Position numbers and translations under genes: made by a program | From: Bostrychus sinensis | Taxonomy: Eukaryota > Chordata > Actinopteri > Gobiiformes > Eleotridae | Assembly: GCA_020698575.1 (NCBI GenBank) | Contig: CM036244.1 | Coordinates: 27,874,034 to 27,938,033, forward strand | Direction: 5' to 3' | DNA length: 64,000 bases | Notes under the pieces: model-generated | Told to the model about the DNA's origin: nothing | Seen by the model: only the letters and a program-made list of their open reading frames with translations | Database searches by the model: none | Shown: positions 38,203 to 51,200 of the stretch, piece by piece | How the letters are laid out: each line of letters starts with the position of its first letter | How positions within the stretch are numbered: position 1 is the first letter of the stretch

Positions 38203-39222
38203 TTAGCCCACCTTCTGTGGGTTGGTAGCACGTACGCCCTGCTCATACGTGATCCTCTGGCTGATCAGATACTGCGCTGCTTGTGTAGCGGCAGGCGACC
38301 CTGTTATGGTAACTTTACGGTTCCGAGTACCAGGAATGAACTCCCCCTTTTTGGAGATCTGGATGCGAGCTCCTGTTAGCTCCTGGTACTCCACTAGCGT
38401 TTTCCCTCCTTTTCCTAAAATGGCACCGACCAGATTCTCGGGCACAGCGATCTCTACCACGTCCTTGGCCCCGTCGGCCAGCTTCTCCGTGGCCAGCAGG
38501 GACGAGGCCATCAGTGGCGATGAGGCGTTGAGATAGCCGTTGGAAGCCCCAGTAGCAGCAGCAAGAGATCCCAGGGAGAAGCCCCCTAGGCCTGTGGCGG
38601 GATGGCCTGCGCTGCTAGATGCGTCGCTAGCATAGGAAGCTAGCAGGTTAGCCGCAGCAGCAGCAGCGGGGTTAGCGCTAGCTGCTACTGCTGCCAGGAC
38701 GCCCGAGGCAGCTGCAGGGTTGAGGCCGAGGCCCAGGGTGTTGGTGTTGTAGCCATAGCTGGCTAGAGTGTTGAGGGCTGATGTGATGGCCAGCAGGTCG
38801 TTACCAGAGAAACTGGACATAGCGGCAGGGAAGGCGCCCATTCCGGTCAAACCGGCCTGACCCAGGAGACTGGAGGCAGTGGCGGCTGCCGCGGCAGCAT
38901 TGGGCAGCACCTCGGCTGTGTTGGCGTAGGGGGAGCCTGTGGGGTTGGAGTTGGCCACTGGACCGGACACGTTGGAGTAACTAATATTGAGACAGCTGCT
39001 GCTCTGAGGGTCTTCCTGGATCTTCTGAACTATAATTTCCACAGCTTTGCGGTTCTGCTCGGGCTCTCCACTGATGGTCACCACTCGCTCCTGAAGGTTG
39101 ATGCCCTCCGGCTTCTGAGAGAGCTGCACCCAGGCCCCAGACTGCTCCATCACTGCCTTCACCGTGGCCCCACCTTTGCCAATGATAAGCCCAGCAGTGC
39201 TGTTGGGCACTATCAATTTAGC
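38203..39222 (-). CDS. nova2: nova2 terminal coding exon (KH2, Ala-rich linker, KH3)
   Basis: 1020 nt ending in TAA at 38203-38205. It starts [18 protein letters not shown] and ends TNPQKVG, the NOVA family C-terminus. The 427-bp intron before it shows no sign of the alternative exon known from mammalian Nova1. Confidence 0.97.
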   Translation of the reverse strand, partial: AKLIVPNSTAGLIIGKGGATVKAVMEQSGAWVQLSQKPEGINLQERVVTISGEPEQNRKAVEIIVQKIQEDPQSSSCLNISYSNVSGPVANSNPTGSPYANTAEVLPNAAAAAATASSLLGQAGLTGMGAFPAAMSSFSGNDLLAITSALNTLASYGYNTNTLGLGLNPAAASGVLAAVAASANPAAAAAANLLASYASDASSSAGHPATGLGGFSLGSLAAATGASNGYLNASSPLMASSLLATEKLADGAKDVVEIAVPENLVGAILGKGGKTLVEYQELTGARIQISKKGEFIPGTRNRKVTITGSPAATQAAQYLISQRITYEQGVRATNPQKVG

Positions 39223-42200
39223 CTGTGGAAAAACAAAAAGATTAAAGTAGCACTGAATGCTAACAAGAGGAAGATTTAACAGTATAAATGGCTGACAGAA
39301 GGAGACATATCACTGACTGAGTCAGAGAAGTACAGCAGCCCCCCTTTACTCAGCGATTTGTTAATCCCAGGGGTTTAGACTGCAGCTGCCACACCGCTCT
39401 GTCTCGCTATAAAAGACTGCATGTATAAATAACCACATACCCTCACATTTTCCTGACCCCACCAGCTTGAGGGTCATGGCCTAAAGAACAAGAACGACTG
39501 GCAACTAATAAACAAGGTGTGCTGGAAGTGCACTGATCCGGTAGGCAGGGTGGCCACCCACATGAATGACCTTTGGTCAACTAGTCTTTATTCCCATTAG
39601 CGTAGTGTTTGGATTAGCTTACTACCATAGTGTGACCACAGAATCTCACCTGTTTGACGCGGTCTGGGTTGACTGTAGTTTGGGGCTGGAGTATACTGAC
39701 AGGCTCAGGTTTCTGGGCACTCTGGGGCATCTCCCGCACTTTCTCTGCAATGAAGTTGTGGACGCCATTGAGAGCTTCGACTGTACCCTGAATCAGACAG
39801 ACTCGTTCTGTTGTTCCTGTTCAAAGAAAAAAGAGGGCTAAGTTAATCCAATGCACTCAGACTAGGGCCTAGAAATGGACAGGACTAAAATCCACATTTA
39901 CATAAAGACATCCTGGCTTTGAAAAATGTTCCTTGACATTTCAAAAAGAGACCCAATTACTAAGCTATTCTTTGCCTTCTCCATTTACACAATCAACACA
40001 GAAACAGCTGAAAGAAAGAGCTCTGCTTGGATAGCGAGCCACAGGGGGGACAAGGATTCCTCCTCAATGATGTAACTCTTTCAGTGCTCTAGTGCTGCGC
40101 CGCTCTTGCCTCGCAGCTCTAATAGACTATACACACATTTGTTTCTCCTTGAGGCTCCTTCTTACACCAATAATGTCGACCCAACCAGCATTCCGTTGCC
40201 ATGGCAAATGGGGCCGAGCCGTGGAAACAGGTGATGCAACAGTGAGTCCTTTATACTCGGCGGCACAATTTTTTAAAAACTCTTTCTTTTGTGTCAACTT
40301 CCCTTGACATCGCCTTGCTGATTCTTTGTTAAAATGAACGAACATATAATTATAGGATCAGGAAAATATTGAACTAAAACTCAATGAAGTGGAAGCAAAG
40401 ACTTGTACTTTTAGGTAAATTCAAATTTATGAGCTCATGCAATACAGTTAAATCTTGCTGTGACAATATCAATATGTGACGAATTAAACATGTATTAAAA
40501 ATTAGATCAACTACCGTTCAAACCATCTTTGATCTATTCATCTATTCACTTCAGCAATAATATAGATCAATTAAAACACAGCACAATCCCAACACTGGAC
40601 TACTGTTTTATTGCCAAAAAGAAATCAGCTAATAAGTCATGTCAAGTGACTAGCTCTGTATTTGGAAGTCTGTTGTAAAAGTGAAAAGGCACCTGCCCTG
40701 ACATTTTCAGAAAGTCATCGACATAAAAGTGATTTATCATTTAGTACACATTTTACTGTTGGCTAATTTTACTGACAGGTGGCAAAATAAATCAAAATGC
40801 GAATCCTAGTGAAAGACAAACAAACAGGCTGTTAAAGTAATATCTTAGACCCCACAGAGGCACAGTTGGCGCTGCGTGTTGTCAGTGGACTGTGGCTGCC
40901 GCTCATTCTTCGAGTGACAAAGTGACAGACAGAAGCCTGCAGTTGACCTGCCCTGGACTTCTATATCACCGCACACATCAATCACACCAAGAACACACGG
41001 CAGATGGGCTAAAGAGATCATGATTGCACGGATGTACCTTTTTAAAACATAGTGAATATTTCATCACATGCATTGAATTTATGAAAGGGTTTGATATGTG
41101 AGAACGGTCTGCCCCTGGATTCAACTGCCCTTGGAATCAACATAGCCCACTCCATTTTATAAACATGATTAGTTTGACTGAATTAATAGGAAGTGGAAAT
41201 GACTGTGCTAGGGAAGAATTCCAGACCCGTTACATGCAGCGTGTACATGCTTCAAAGTATGTAAATGTACAGTTAGTATCACGTTTCTAACTTTGTGTAT
41301 GTAATGTAATAGTCTAACCAAGATATGCAAGTATTTGGTTTTGAGAAACATGGTTATGCTGCATGAAGAGTACCAGACAGTACTTGGGGAAAAAACAGGA
41401 TACAGTGACACTCTTTAGCTACGTTTTGTCCCTCAGTTGCTTGTAATGTGGTAAACCTACTTTGCTAAATACACTGTTGTCCATAAAGTTGGAATAATGT
41501 TTTTGACACATTTGACATTCCCCTTTTTATACACATCAGTAATCACCTTTGACCACATTTGTTACATACTGAGTCCCAGTTACCCAGGTGAAAGTCTTTT
41601 GGCATTTGATAAAAAGAGACAAAAAATGTATATTTCCAACTTTATGAGTAACAGTGTATACAGAGATATAAATAACTGTGTTTTTCTGTACACATATAAA
41701 CATTGGTTATCGAACAATGTCATAAGTGGGACAAGAGTTATAACTAGGATGCTCAAATACAGCTAAAAGCACAGTCAGGCTCATACAGCAGTGCCACAGA
41801 CACTGAAGGCAAGATGAGTGAAGTGTCTTCTTGTCCAAAGTTACAAAGACACTATATGCAGTGGGTGGAGCAGTGATTGAATTAAACTGCCAACCCTCTG
41901 GTTAGTGGATTCAGATGCAGAAAACTTTATGTATCCCCAAGGGGCAGTTCAGTCTGTAATCACAGGTCGCAGCAAAACACGGCAACACACAACAGCATTC
42001 ACAACAGTTCACAGTGGAACACGGCAGCATCGTCAGCCCTACAGCCCAATACACGAGGCATAAAAGTGCAGCCGCTACAGCAGCAGAGGACAAGTGCAAT
42101 GGCAATAATAAATAAATAGATCAAGTATCTCAACAACAATCCATAAAAAAAACACACAAAAAACAAGTCAGGTATGAGCTATGAACTGCTGCTGTCACCA

Positions 42201-45200
42201 GCATTTAAAAACCTAATGGCCGAGGGGAAAAAAAGTTATGCATATCTGTTTGTTTTCCTGCTGGGAGCAAGCGCCGCCCAGAGGGCAGAACATTTCTGTT
42301 TTAGTATATGGTCACAGTGGCTTATGATGTTATTAGCTTTCTGGAGCACCTGTCGTCTCCACAGAGAGTGTAGATCAGGCATCTGCACACCAATGTTGGA
42401 CAATGTTGTCTTTCACTGACAACCCACAAAACTAACAGATAAAAGAAAAGGTTGAAAGACTCTCAATAAAATAACAATAAAAAAGCACATAAAATACATT
42501 TAGATACATTAAAAGCATTACGTTTTTGCAGTAACTGATTTTGTTGTTACAGCATCAGTGTTTTTGCTCTCAGTCGAATACTGTGCCTAAGAGGGTGGCC
42601 AGCAATTTCAACCTTTTCTTCATTTTTGTTCCTGACTTCATGGTTTGAATGTACTTTTCCTAAAGTGAATAATCATTTCAAGTGATTATTATAGTCAAGT
42701 GGCTGACCAGCTCTACCTTCTATATTGTTAGAATTCCAGCAGAAATTATTTAGTTCTAATTTAAACTATATATTTAAATGCAGCAGTTGTAATAATTTGG
42801 TTAGTGAATTTTATTTCTGCTTTACCTGCTACTGCAACATGCAGCTTTGAATGGAATATCATGAGCATGTGACTTTGCTGCTCTTAGGTCAGTATGGTTC
42901 CTTATCCACAGTCTGAAAACCTAATTCTGCAGCTACTACTTCTGCCAAAGATAAGTCCTCAAAAAGAGCACATCAAAGTGTCTCTGAATGCTTCATTTTA
43001 ATTCACCAACCTATTCACTTCTGGAAACGCTTGCATCAGCTTTTGCCTTTCTGTCTCTCTTTGTAGATGAAGAATTTCATAATAAGTGCTGTGGGCTTTT
43101 GAGTTAGAGCGGGAGCGAGCTTGTCTTGGTGATGGCAGTGGGGTAAAGAAATGTGTCAGAGCTCCAGAGAGCGCACATCTCTGCCTTCAGCGTCTTCCCC
43201 AGAGACCAATAAGTCTCAGGTTAGTGCTGTTCCTTCCATCTTGATCCGCAAGGAAGAAAGTTTCAACACTTCCATAGTTACAGGAGCTTCTCTGTGAGGA
43301 GACTATCTGTTCCTTTTCTTGCTGAAACCTTTTGCCTGCTTGCGGGGTCGGCTGAGTTACTATAAAAAAAACAATTTCATTACAAATATTAACTTTTTTA
43401 TCATATGTAATTAGTGATGTAATCCAAGCACAACAAAAAAGTGCACTGTTATCTAAGTACATGTATTATTTTATTTGACCCCCAATTGTATTTATACATA
43501 CTTGATATTTATAGCAAATACAGAATGTGCAAAACCAACCACTTAAAACATTCAGTTTTATTTAAAATCTTTTTGTAACAAGATTAATTTAAATAGTGTG
43601 TTCTACATTTTAAAACATTAATTCTATGATATCCAGTTTAAAATCAAAATGATGTCCATTAATTAAAGGTAATTATGATTTACATTGAAATTATATATGG
43701 CTGTAGTGTAGAATTTTTGAAATGATAACAAAGACAGAGTTGGTTTTATAATCTAAAACACCTAAAGGTGGGGTGTCGTTTTTGACTTCATCTCATGGCA
43801 AAAGTGCAGACTGTAAATCATTCATATACTAGTCATTTTCAGAACATATGAGGAGCTGTGGTAGCCTTGCATGGACATGCTGTTGTCTCTAGTAACAGCT
43901 GCCTGCTGTAGTAACAGGAAAGTCTTTCCTTTTGACTTCAGCACATCTGTGGTCACTATAGCACATCATCTGCACCGTAGTGTGCAGTGATTCGAAGATT
44001 GATTTGCAATTTACACAGGACGCACTTCCTGATGCAATGCCTCCATTTATGTGGTCTTTGGACCGTCACAAGAGTACTCTGGCCTGCAACCCCCTGGAAT
44101 GCTGCAGTAACAGGAAGTAATGCGACTTCTACTAATGTTTTTTTTTTTTTTTTCCAACTAGCTTCTATGCAGCTTACACATCTAATTTACCAAGATATAC
44201 AAATGAAAAGAAGTATTTTCTGGTTATTATACACAATACTTTTCAATCAGGTGAAGGTGAACCAAAGTTCATTATCCGAATATAAAATCTTTTTGTAACA
44301 TGTTCATTTTGGTGTATTTAAATGTATTATCATAATAAAGATAATGTTTTATGACTCATGCTACACCCAAGCACTTCTCATAGAATTTAACTTGGATAAC
44401 AATCCTTATTTGACTAAGTGCAACCTTTCTAGGAAACAGCTACTTCGGCTACTACTTGTATTCTGATTACACAATCCACACACTTACATGCAATCCTCTC
44501 CTCCCCAAGCCTGCCTGCCTTGGTCATGCACGGTTTCCCTGCCCTATATAACCCCCAATAAATAAGTGCCATTATGTTAGCAGAATTTACAGTAATTCTT
44601 CACACTATAAAGAGCTGGAATGTTTTTGTAGGAATTCTCAGCGCTGATTATATTTATTATATCACCTCGTTGCCATGTGCCATTTGGGTTGATTGTAACA
44701 CGCAATTTATAGTCAGTAAATCAGTCACAGCCTTTTGGAATAGCTCTACATTACATCACGGATCCAAACACCAAGTTACCACCCTTGCAGTCTCCGAGAC
44801 ACTAAACACAACACACTTTATCAAAATCTGTTCCTGGCTTTTAAGGACAAAGATAAACAACCATTAAAAATCACACAGCGGTTTGCAATAAGATGCTAGA
44901 AATACTCCTCACCGTTAAACTGTAAAATGGAAGAATTAAGCGGATTATGTGGGACCTTTCGGTGTAATAGATAAGACTAGGTTTAGGTTTGCTCTAATGT
45001 GTGGTTTGATGTCTGTAATGCATTAAAATGAGGCTTTTACTATGAGGCTTCAAACGGAGAGAACATTTGTGTCATGACTGTGCTAGAGAATTGTGCAAAT
45101 AAAAAAATCTCACTAAATTGCTGCCAAAAAAACAAACAGCCTGAAGGGAAGCGAGCTCTCACTTGATACTGTTGACTAATTGCAGTGACGATACAGAGCC

Positions 45201-48200
45201 TGGGCATAAAGCTGTGCAATCATTTCTTCAAGTTTACTTTGGCTGTATACAAAGATATCAATGCCACGAGGGATAAAATTACACACTCAAAATAGTGTGC
45301 AAATATTTTAGATGGTTTTATACATTCCACCTTACAATGTACAAATATTACAATACAACCATTTCCATTCATAAAATCCTATGTACATTTGTAGTATTCT
45401 GTACCACAGCTGCTCATGTCTTCAGACTTGTGTTACAGTACTCAATGCAATATAATGAGGCACACCAGCCAAAAGCACGTACTACTTACTTTCATTCATG
45501 AAACTATATATTTCACAGCAACTGTATAGAGTGCTAGCAACTATTTGGCACTTTGGCGGTGTAAAAACAGCAACGAAGAGGACTATTAGAAGACCTGGGC
45601 TTATCTGTTACGATTGCTATACTGGATATAGAAGGTGATGATTGACAGGCGTATTACATTCGAAATGCTTCTAAGTCCAAACAGAAACAAAATGGTGGCC
45701 TCTTCAAAAGGATACTTGACACTTGTATAGTCTATAGTCTTCTGTCCTTTCAGCTTTTCCCTACTGACACCGCAAATCATCTGCCTCTTGTTTGCCATTA
45801 GCTGCATATTGCAATGGAGTAGGTTTTATGCCAGATGCCCATCCTGGAGCAACTCCTTTTGTTTATCTGGGCTTGGGACTGCCACAAAAAGTACACTGGC
45901 TGGATCCATCTTCCAGCTAGATTATGTAGATTATGTACACAGGAAAGTGAAACATGTCAATCATTATTCTTCTTTCTTGTAACGCGGCCGGAGCCTATCC
46001 CAGCAACTGTGGGTCTGAGCCGGGGTACACCCAGAACAATGGCCAGTTACTCAAATTTTTTATTTATTTCAATAGTAATGAATAAGGCTAACAGCAAAAA
46101 AACAAAAACAAAAAAAAAACAAGATACAGTAACTAAGAAAATTAGAACATTAAATAATATTACATAATCATCACAATTAAAATAGTAATTGGGCATTGTC
46201 CAAGGTATACCCCACCAAGGGCCTATAGTTGCTGGGATAGGCTCCAGGCACCTGTGACCCTGGCGCAACAAAGCAGAAGATGAATGAATAAATTGCTTGA
46301 AAAATTTCACTCGGTGTGTACTAAATCCATATATGGTTCACTTTGAATTAATGGATGTCACTTTTCTCTGTTATTCTAATTTATTGACGTGAGCCTGTAT
46401 ATACAGTCGATGCTTAGAATATGCTGGGGAGAGGCTTTTAGCGTTTCCTGCCTACCAAAGCTTTAATCTTGCAGTTCAATAGCCAGTCAGAATCTGGCAC
46501 AAGAAGAAACATAGTGGTCGTTGAGGCTAAATTTAGAAGCGAGAAAGGAATAATTCACTCTCTGTATATAACTATAATGACAAAAAATAGTAAATAGTAG
46601 TAAACAAAAGCTACCAGTGAGGGGCTGAAAACTGAACTGAGAAAAAAAAAAACAATGTTGTTTTGGTTATAGATTATTGCCTTGGAGATTAATCAAGCAA
46701 ATGTTCACTAGCCAGGAAAATTAGGAGCTACTCTGAGGGCAACTTTGTAACAATTCCTGTTGGTAAAAGTTGGAGTGTTGTTCACAAGCTCCTAAGGCTC
46801 AAACACGAGTCCCAAAAAACAAAACAGAGCTAGTTTCCCCTTTGTCGAAACCGCACCCATGACGTCATCGGGAGAAAAATGTTATTAGTCAAATACAAGA
46901 ACGCTGGTTGGGGGTACAGTGGGGTTCAAAAACAGTTTAAAAGCTTTGGGACTTGTTCTTTTGAAGGAAATCCCTGATGGAGTAATGATATTTTTTAATG
47001 CCATGTTACATAATGTCACTCTCGACTCAACTTTTTTTAACAATAGGATAATTAAAAACACAAGGCTGGTTACTATGACATCATAACATGCTGAATAAGT
47101 AACCTAATACACGCACTGAGCCGCGGGCTAACTGCACTAAATAGATGGTAGTTTTGTTTCTAAGTTTGTTCTCAAATCGTGAACTCCCACAGCGTTTTTT
47201 GCAGCGGGAGCTTGTAATATGTGCATGAAGTAGGTGTCCGGTCAGCGCGCAGTATGAGCTTAAAGTCATTTAGTCATGCAACATTTCAAGTAAGTCAGAC
47301 CATAAAACCGTGCGCTGGGAAATGAAAACAACATTTTAGAGAGAACTATGATGTCATGTTATCTGGCCAGTCCGCTCCCACTCGCAGGATCCAAATCTGA
47401 CAGAAACAGTACAGAGCTGGGAGGAGGACAGAGGAAACTTGGCTAGTGCCGGAGCAGCTTGAGTACAGCTGGGAGAGAGGGGTCATGTCCACTGAGAGAG
47501 AGATTGAAATGGGGCTATTTCTAGGCCTGCCCCCCGTCCCCTCGGCTCACACACAATCATGGATCATCCACACCCTTCACTATCCGCACTCATCCATCTC
47601 TGGCCGGCGCGGCAGGGGCAAACTCGCACACGTCCCATCAGGATCTATGAATTCATGGTTTGGTTTTGTGTGACGGTGCTGAATGATGGGGGACGCGAGG
47701 TGGGTGCGAGACTGAGCTGTGACAATAAGGAGTGCAAAAAGAAAATGGCTGAATCGGTGGTTGGTCCCCTGGTTTCTCTGGTGTGTGTTGTGTTGGAGTT
47801 GGACAGTGCTCGAGCTGCTGCAGGAGGACAGATGAATGACTGAAATGTGTAATATTATGAGTATACTCATATAAGAAGTACTGACTGACTGTCTGAATTA
47901 CTCCCACAGACCTCACAGAAACACATCCTGCTTTTATGTATTTCTATAATGGTCTTGTAGCTTCTGACTACAATTTTTAATATAAAGAAAAATGTAATGT
48001 AAAATGCTCCTCCAACAATAAGCAATAAAAAATGAGCATTAGTCCAAAAGTGAAAATAAAGCAGTTTAGATTGGATGCAGGTTTTAGCAATCACTGTATT
48101 TATATATGATGTCTAGTAAAATGTACACAGAATTAAACCAGTTGAAGTACTTAAATTTATTACCCAGCCCTACTTTCAAGAAAGTCAGAACATTACCTAT

Positions 48201-51200
48201 GCACTTCACTGACAGTGAATCATAAGTTTGTAAAAAAATACAACAGTGTTAAATATAGCTAACAAATTTAACATGACCTGTTTTTACAAGTTGTTACAAA
48301 TAACAAATTAGATCACTGTTATGAATGAAACAACTATTAGTAATCTCATATTAAAAATGTTTTAGGCAAAGAGCCAGTTTATATGCAACACAAAAAAAGC
48401 ATAAGTGAATGCTTGATGATGATGTATGAATGGCTAAACGTATGAGAAGTATTAGTTTAAAAATGTGAAAAGGCAATAATTTAGAATAGTATAATATGAC
48501 TTGCAATATTTAAATATTCCTTGATTCAACAGATTCATTGGCTGCACACAATTTCTTTCAAAATTCTCAGTAATTTTTTTGACTTGTAAATCACTGAAAT
48601 ACCTTATACAAATGTGATTAAAGGGCTCTTTATGATACATTATTGCTATCATTTACACTGTCATAAAAAGAGAACCATGATTTAATAATGAACAATTTGA
48701 AATGTTAAAAAAGTAAGTATGAGTTGCCCTAATATGTCGACAGTTTAAAATTTTGTTGTTTAAAATTGATAGTTGTAAATTAAAACAAATGCTTTCATTA
48801 CACTGAGCCTTATTATCTTATTACATTAGCCTCATTAGGTATCGTTTCCTTGCAGTAATGGAAAAATTCTTCTATGGAAAGGGAATGTTATGGTATGAAT
48901 TTGCAGAAAGAAATCGATAAATAACTTTTTGTCAGATTGTAGTTTGGGTAGACTTTAGAAATTGAAGACAGAAAGCCAATCAGATCTGCCAAAAGTGAGT
49001 CTGTAAAGAACGGGCAATATAAAGATTGGAGCCACTTTAATGAGCTTTACACAGTGGCTCAAAAATGCATCGCAGAAGCAATACAGCAGCTGCCCTTAAT
49101 AAAATATTTCACCAGGAAACAGCATTGAGTGTAACAGTTTTTGTTTATGACAGTTAGGCCTCATCTCCGATTCTTCCTACTTCGACTTTACTGCCAATTT
49201 AATTTATACACTTGACAAGTTTTAAGGCTCCTTCGGACTTCTCCAAAGCTGTCACTGTCTGCTATTGTGCGGCGTACAGTAGCGCTCGTCTTACTTGTGT
49301 GGGCCAAAACAAGCGTCCAATCAAATGTTTGCCAGCACCCTCTCCCTGAACTCCTCTCCTCACTCATCACGATAATGAGGAGGGGGAAGGGCCGAGCAGG
49401 TGCTGGCCTATGAACACATCCACAATCCAAATGGAGAAATAAAGATCACTTCTTTACTTCTGTTTGTGTGCCAGTGAGCCGCCTGTACATTTCTGCTTTA
49501 AATGTACCAAGACTTTTGTGTGGAAAAATAAAAAAGCACACATCATCAGGGATAATAGACTCAATAGACGTAAAAAGTTGAGAAGAAAATATTTCCTTGC
49601 ATATCTATCTTTTCCTCCCCCTTCTGTAATTCCTTGGCATGTTTCACTCACTACAATATATCACACGTTACTCCCAACTGAACACGTTGCACTTTTTCAT
49701 TTTCCTTGTAAAAAGTACTGTAATGTTTTGAACAGAAAAAGGAAACTTTGTCAAGCCGACACAGCAGAGGTCACGTCACAAATTCAAAACAGCAAGATAG
49801 CCTGGCTGGTCATAAAATATTTTTTTCTTTTTTCTATACAAAGAATTAGTCTGGTCTCTGTGGATTGGAGCAGGAATTGAAAAGGCAGTGCCATTGGACA
49901 CAGATTAAACAGTCTCTGGAACTAATTGTACAGTTGTACAGACCCACAGCTAGGCCTGCACATTATGAGGAAAACATGCAATGCACAATAACTGTGTTTA
50001 ATATTGTGAAAACAAGACTTACAAGACCATAGTAAAAGCTGAATTGAAATTCTATAAAGAAATGCCAGGCTCAACACTAGCTTTCACTACAGCTAATGTT
50101 TAATTTTAGCCTAATAAGCTCAGGTACATAATTGCAAACATACAGTCTTTTAGTATCAACCAACTGTTTACTCATATGTTAATGGAATATTTATTAATGC
50201 CTTGCTAATAGTGGTAATTCTAAGGAGTTACAAGTTATTGCAATACAAGCTGTTGTTTACAGTATGGATATTGCAGTTTTTGATGTGATAATGATACATT
50301 TGCTTTGTGTGGCTATGCCTACAACCGGTATTAGAAGCATTGCGTTGCTTAAAGTCTGTGCATTTTAAATACATTTTTACAATTAATGCTGGGCAATACA
50401 TTGACTTATTTGGAATATCTATATAGTGAAATGAAATTTAATGGATGCAGTTACAAGCTAATGCTGCTGCTGGCACCCAGAGCAGCTGGAAAATGGCTGT
50501 GGTGAATAAAAAGGCAGTAAAGATGATTAATAATGTCACATTATCATTATATTTTCATTTTTTGCCTTGATTTAACAAAAAGTGCATGTACAATTAGCAT
50601 ATGCTCTGTGTGTTGTGTATGCCCATGCTTTGATTTAACAGGCCGCGTTTTTCAAGGCATGGTCAGCTAGACCCATTCACATTGTTAGCGAGGTCAAATG
50701 GGTTTGGAATCTTTTCCAATGAGTCCATCATAACTTTCATAATCATAACTGTTCATAACAATCATAATTGTTTATTGACAATGGGGTGGGTTCTATACAA
50801 TGCTCAACTGATTCAAATGGACAAGGATTAGACTATTTGTATAAAAGACAAACAGAGTTAGGATGTCTGGCCTGGATATTTTTCACATTTTAACAATCAT
50901 TTTACTACAAGGCATCTAAATTTAAAAGGCATTGTCCAAAACATATACAATTTTCTATGAGGGCAATAGTTTGTCTGCTGCTTTGCTATTATTGTTAAGT
51001 GTTAGTATAAAAAGAATAACTACATTTGAAATATTTTAGGTCAGATAGTAATAAAGAAAAAGATCATAGATCATTGTCAGAAAAAAATCCCTTTTTATCA
51101 TTTTGCAGTGTCGTTTTGGGAAGAGCATAGCTACGACTTTCCAGACAAGCTGAATGATATATGATGATATTTTAAAATGATTCACATGTACATACTCAGC

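Noticed and set aside
39223..39649. Search for a NOVA1-style alternative exon between KH1 and KH2
   Set aside because: No open, properly flanked in-frame segment was seen in the 427-bp intron.
49464..49880. 138-aa plus-strand open frame in nova2 intron 2
   Set aside because: Low-quality composition, antisense to the host intron, with no recognisable domain or splice context.
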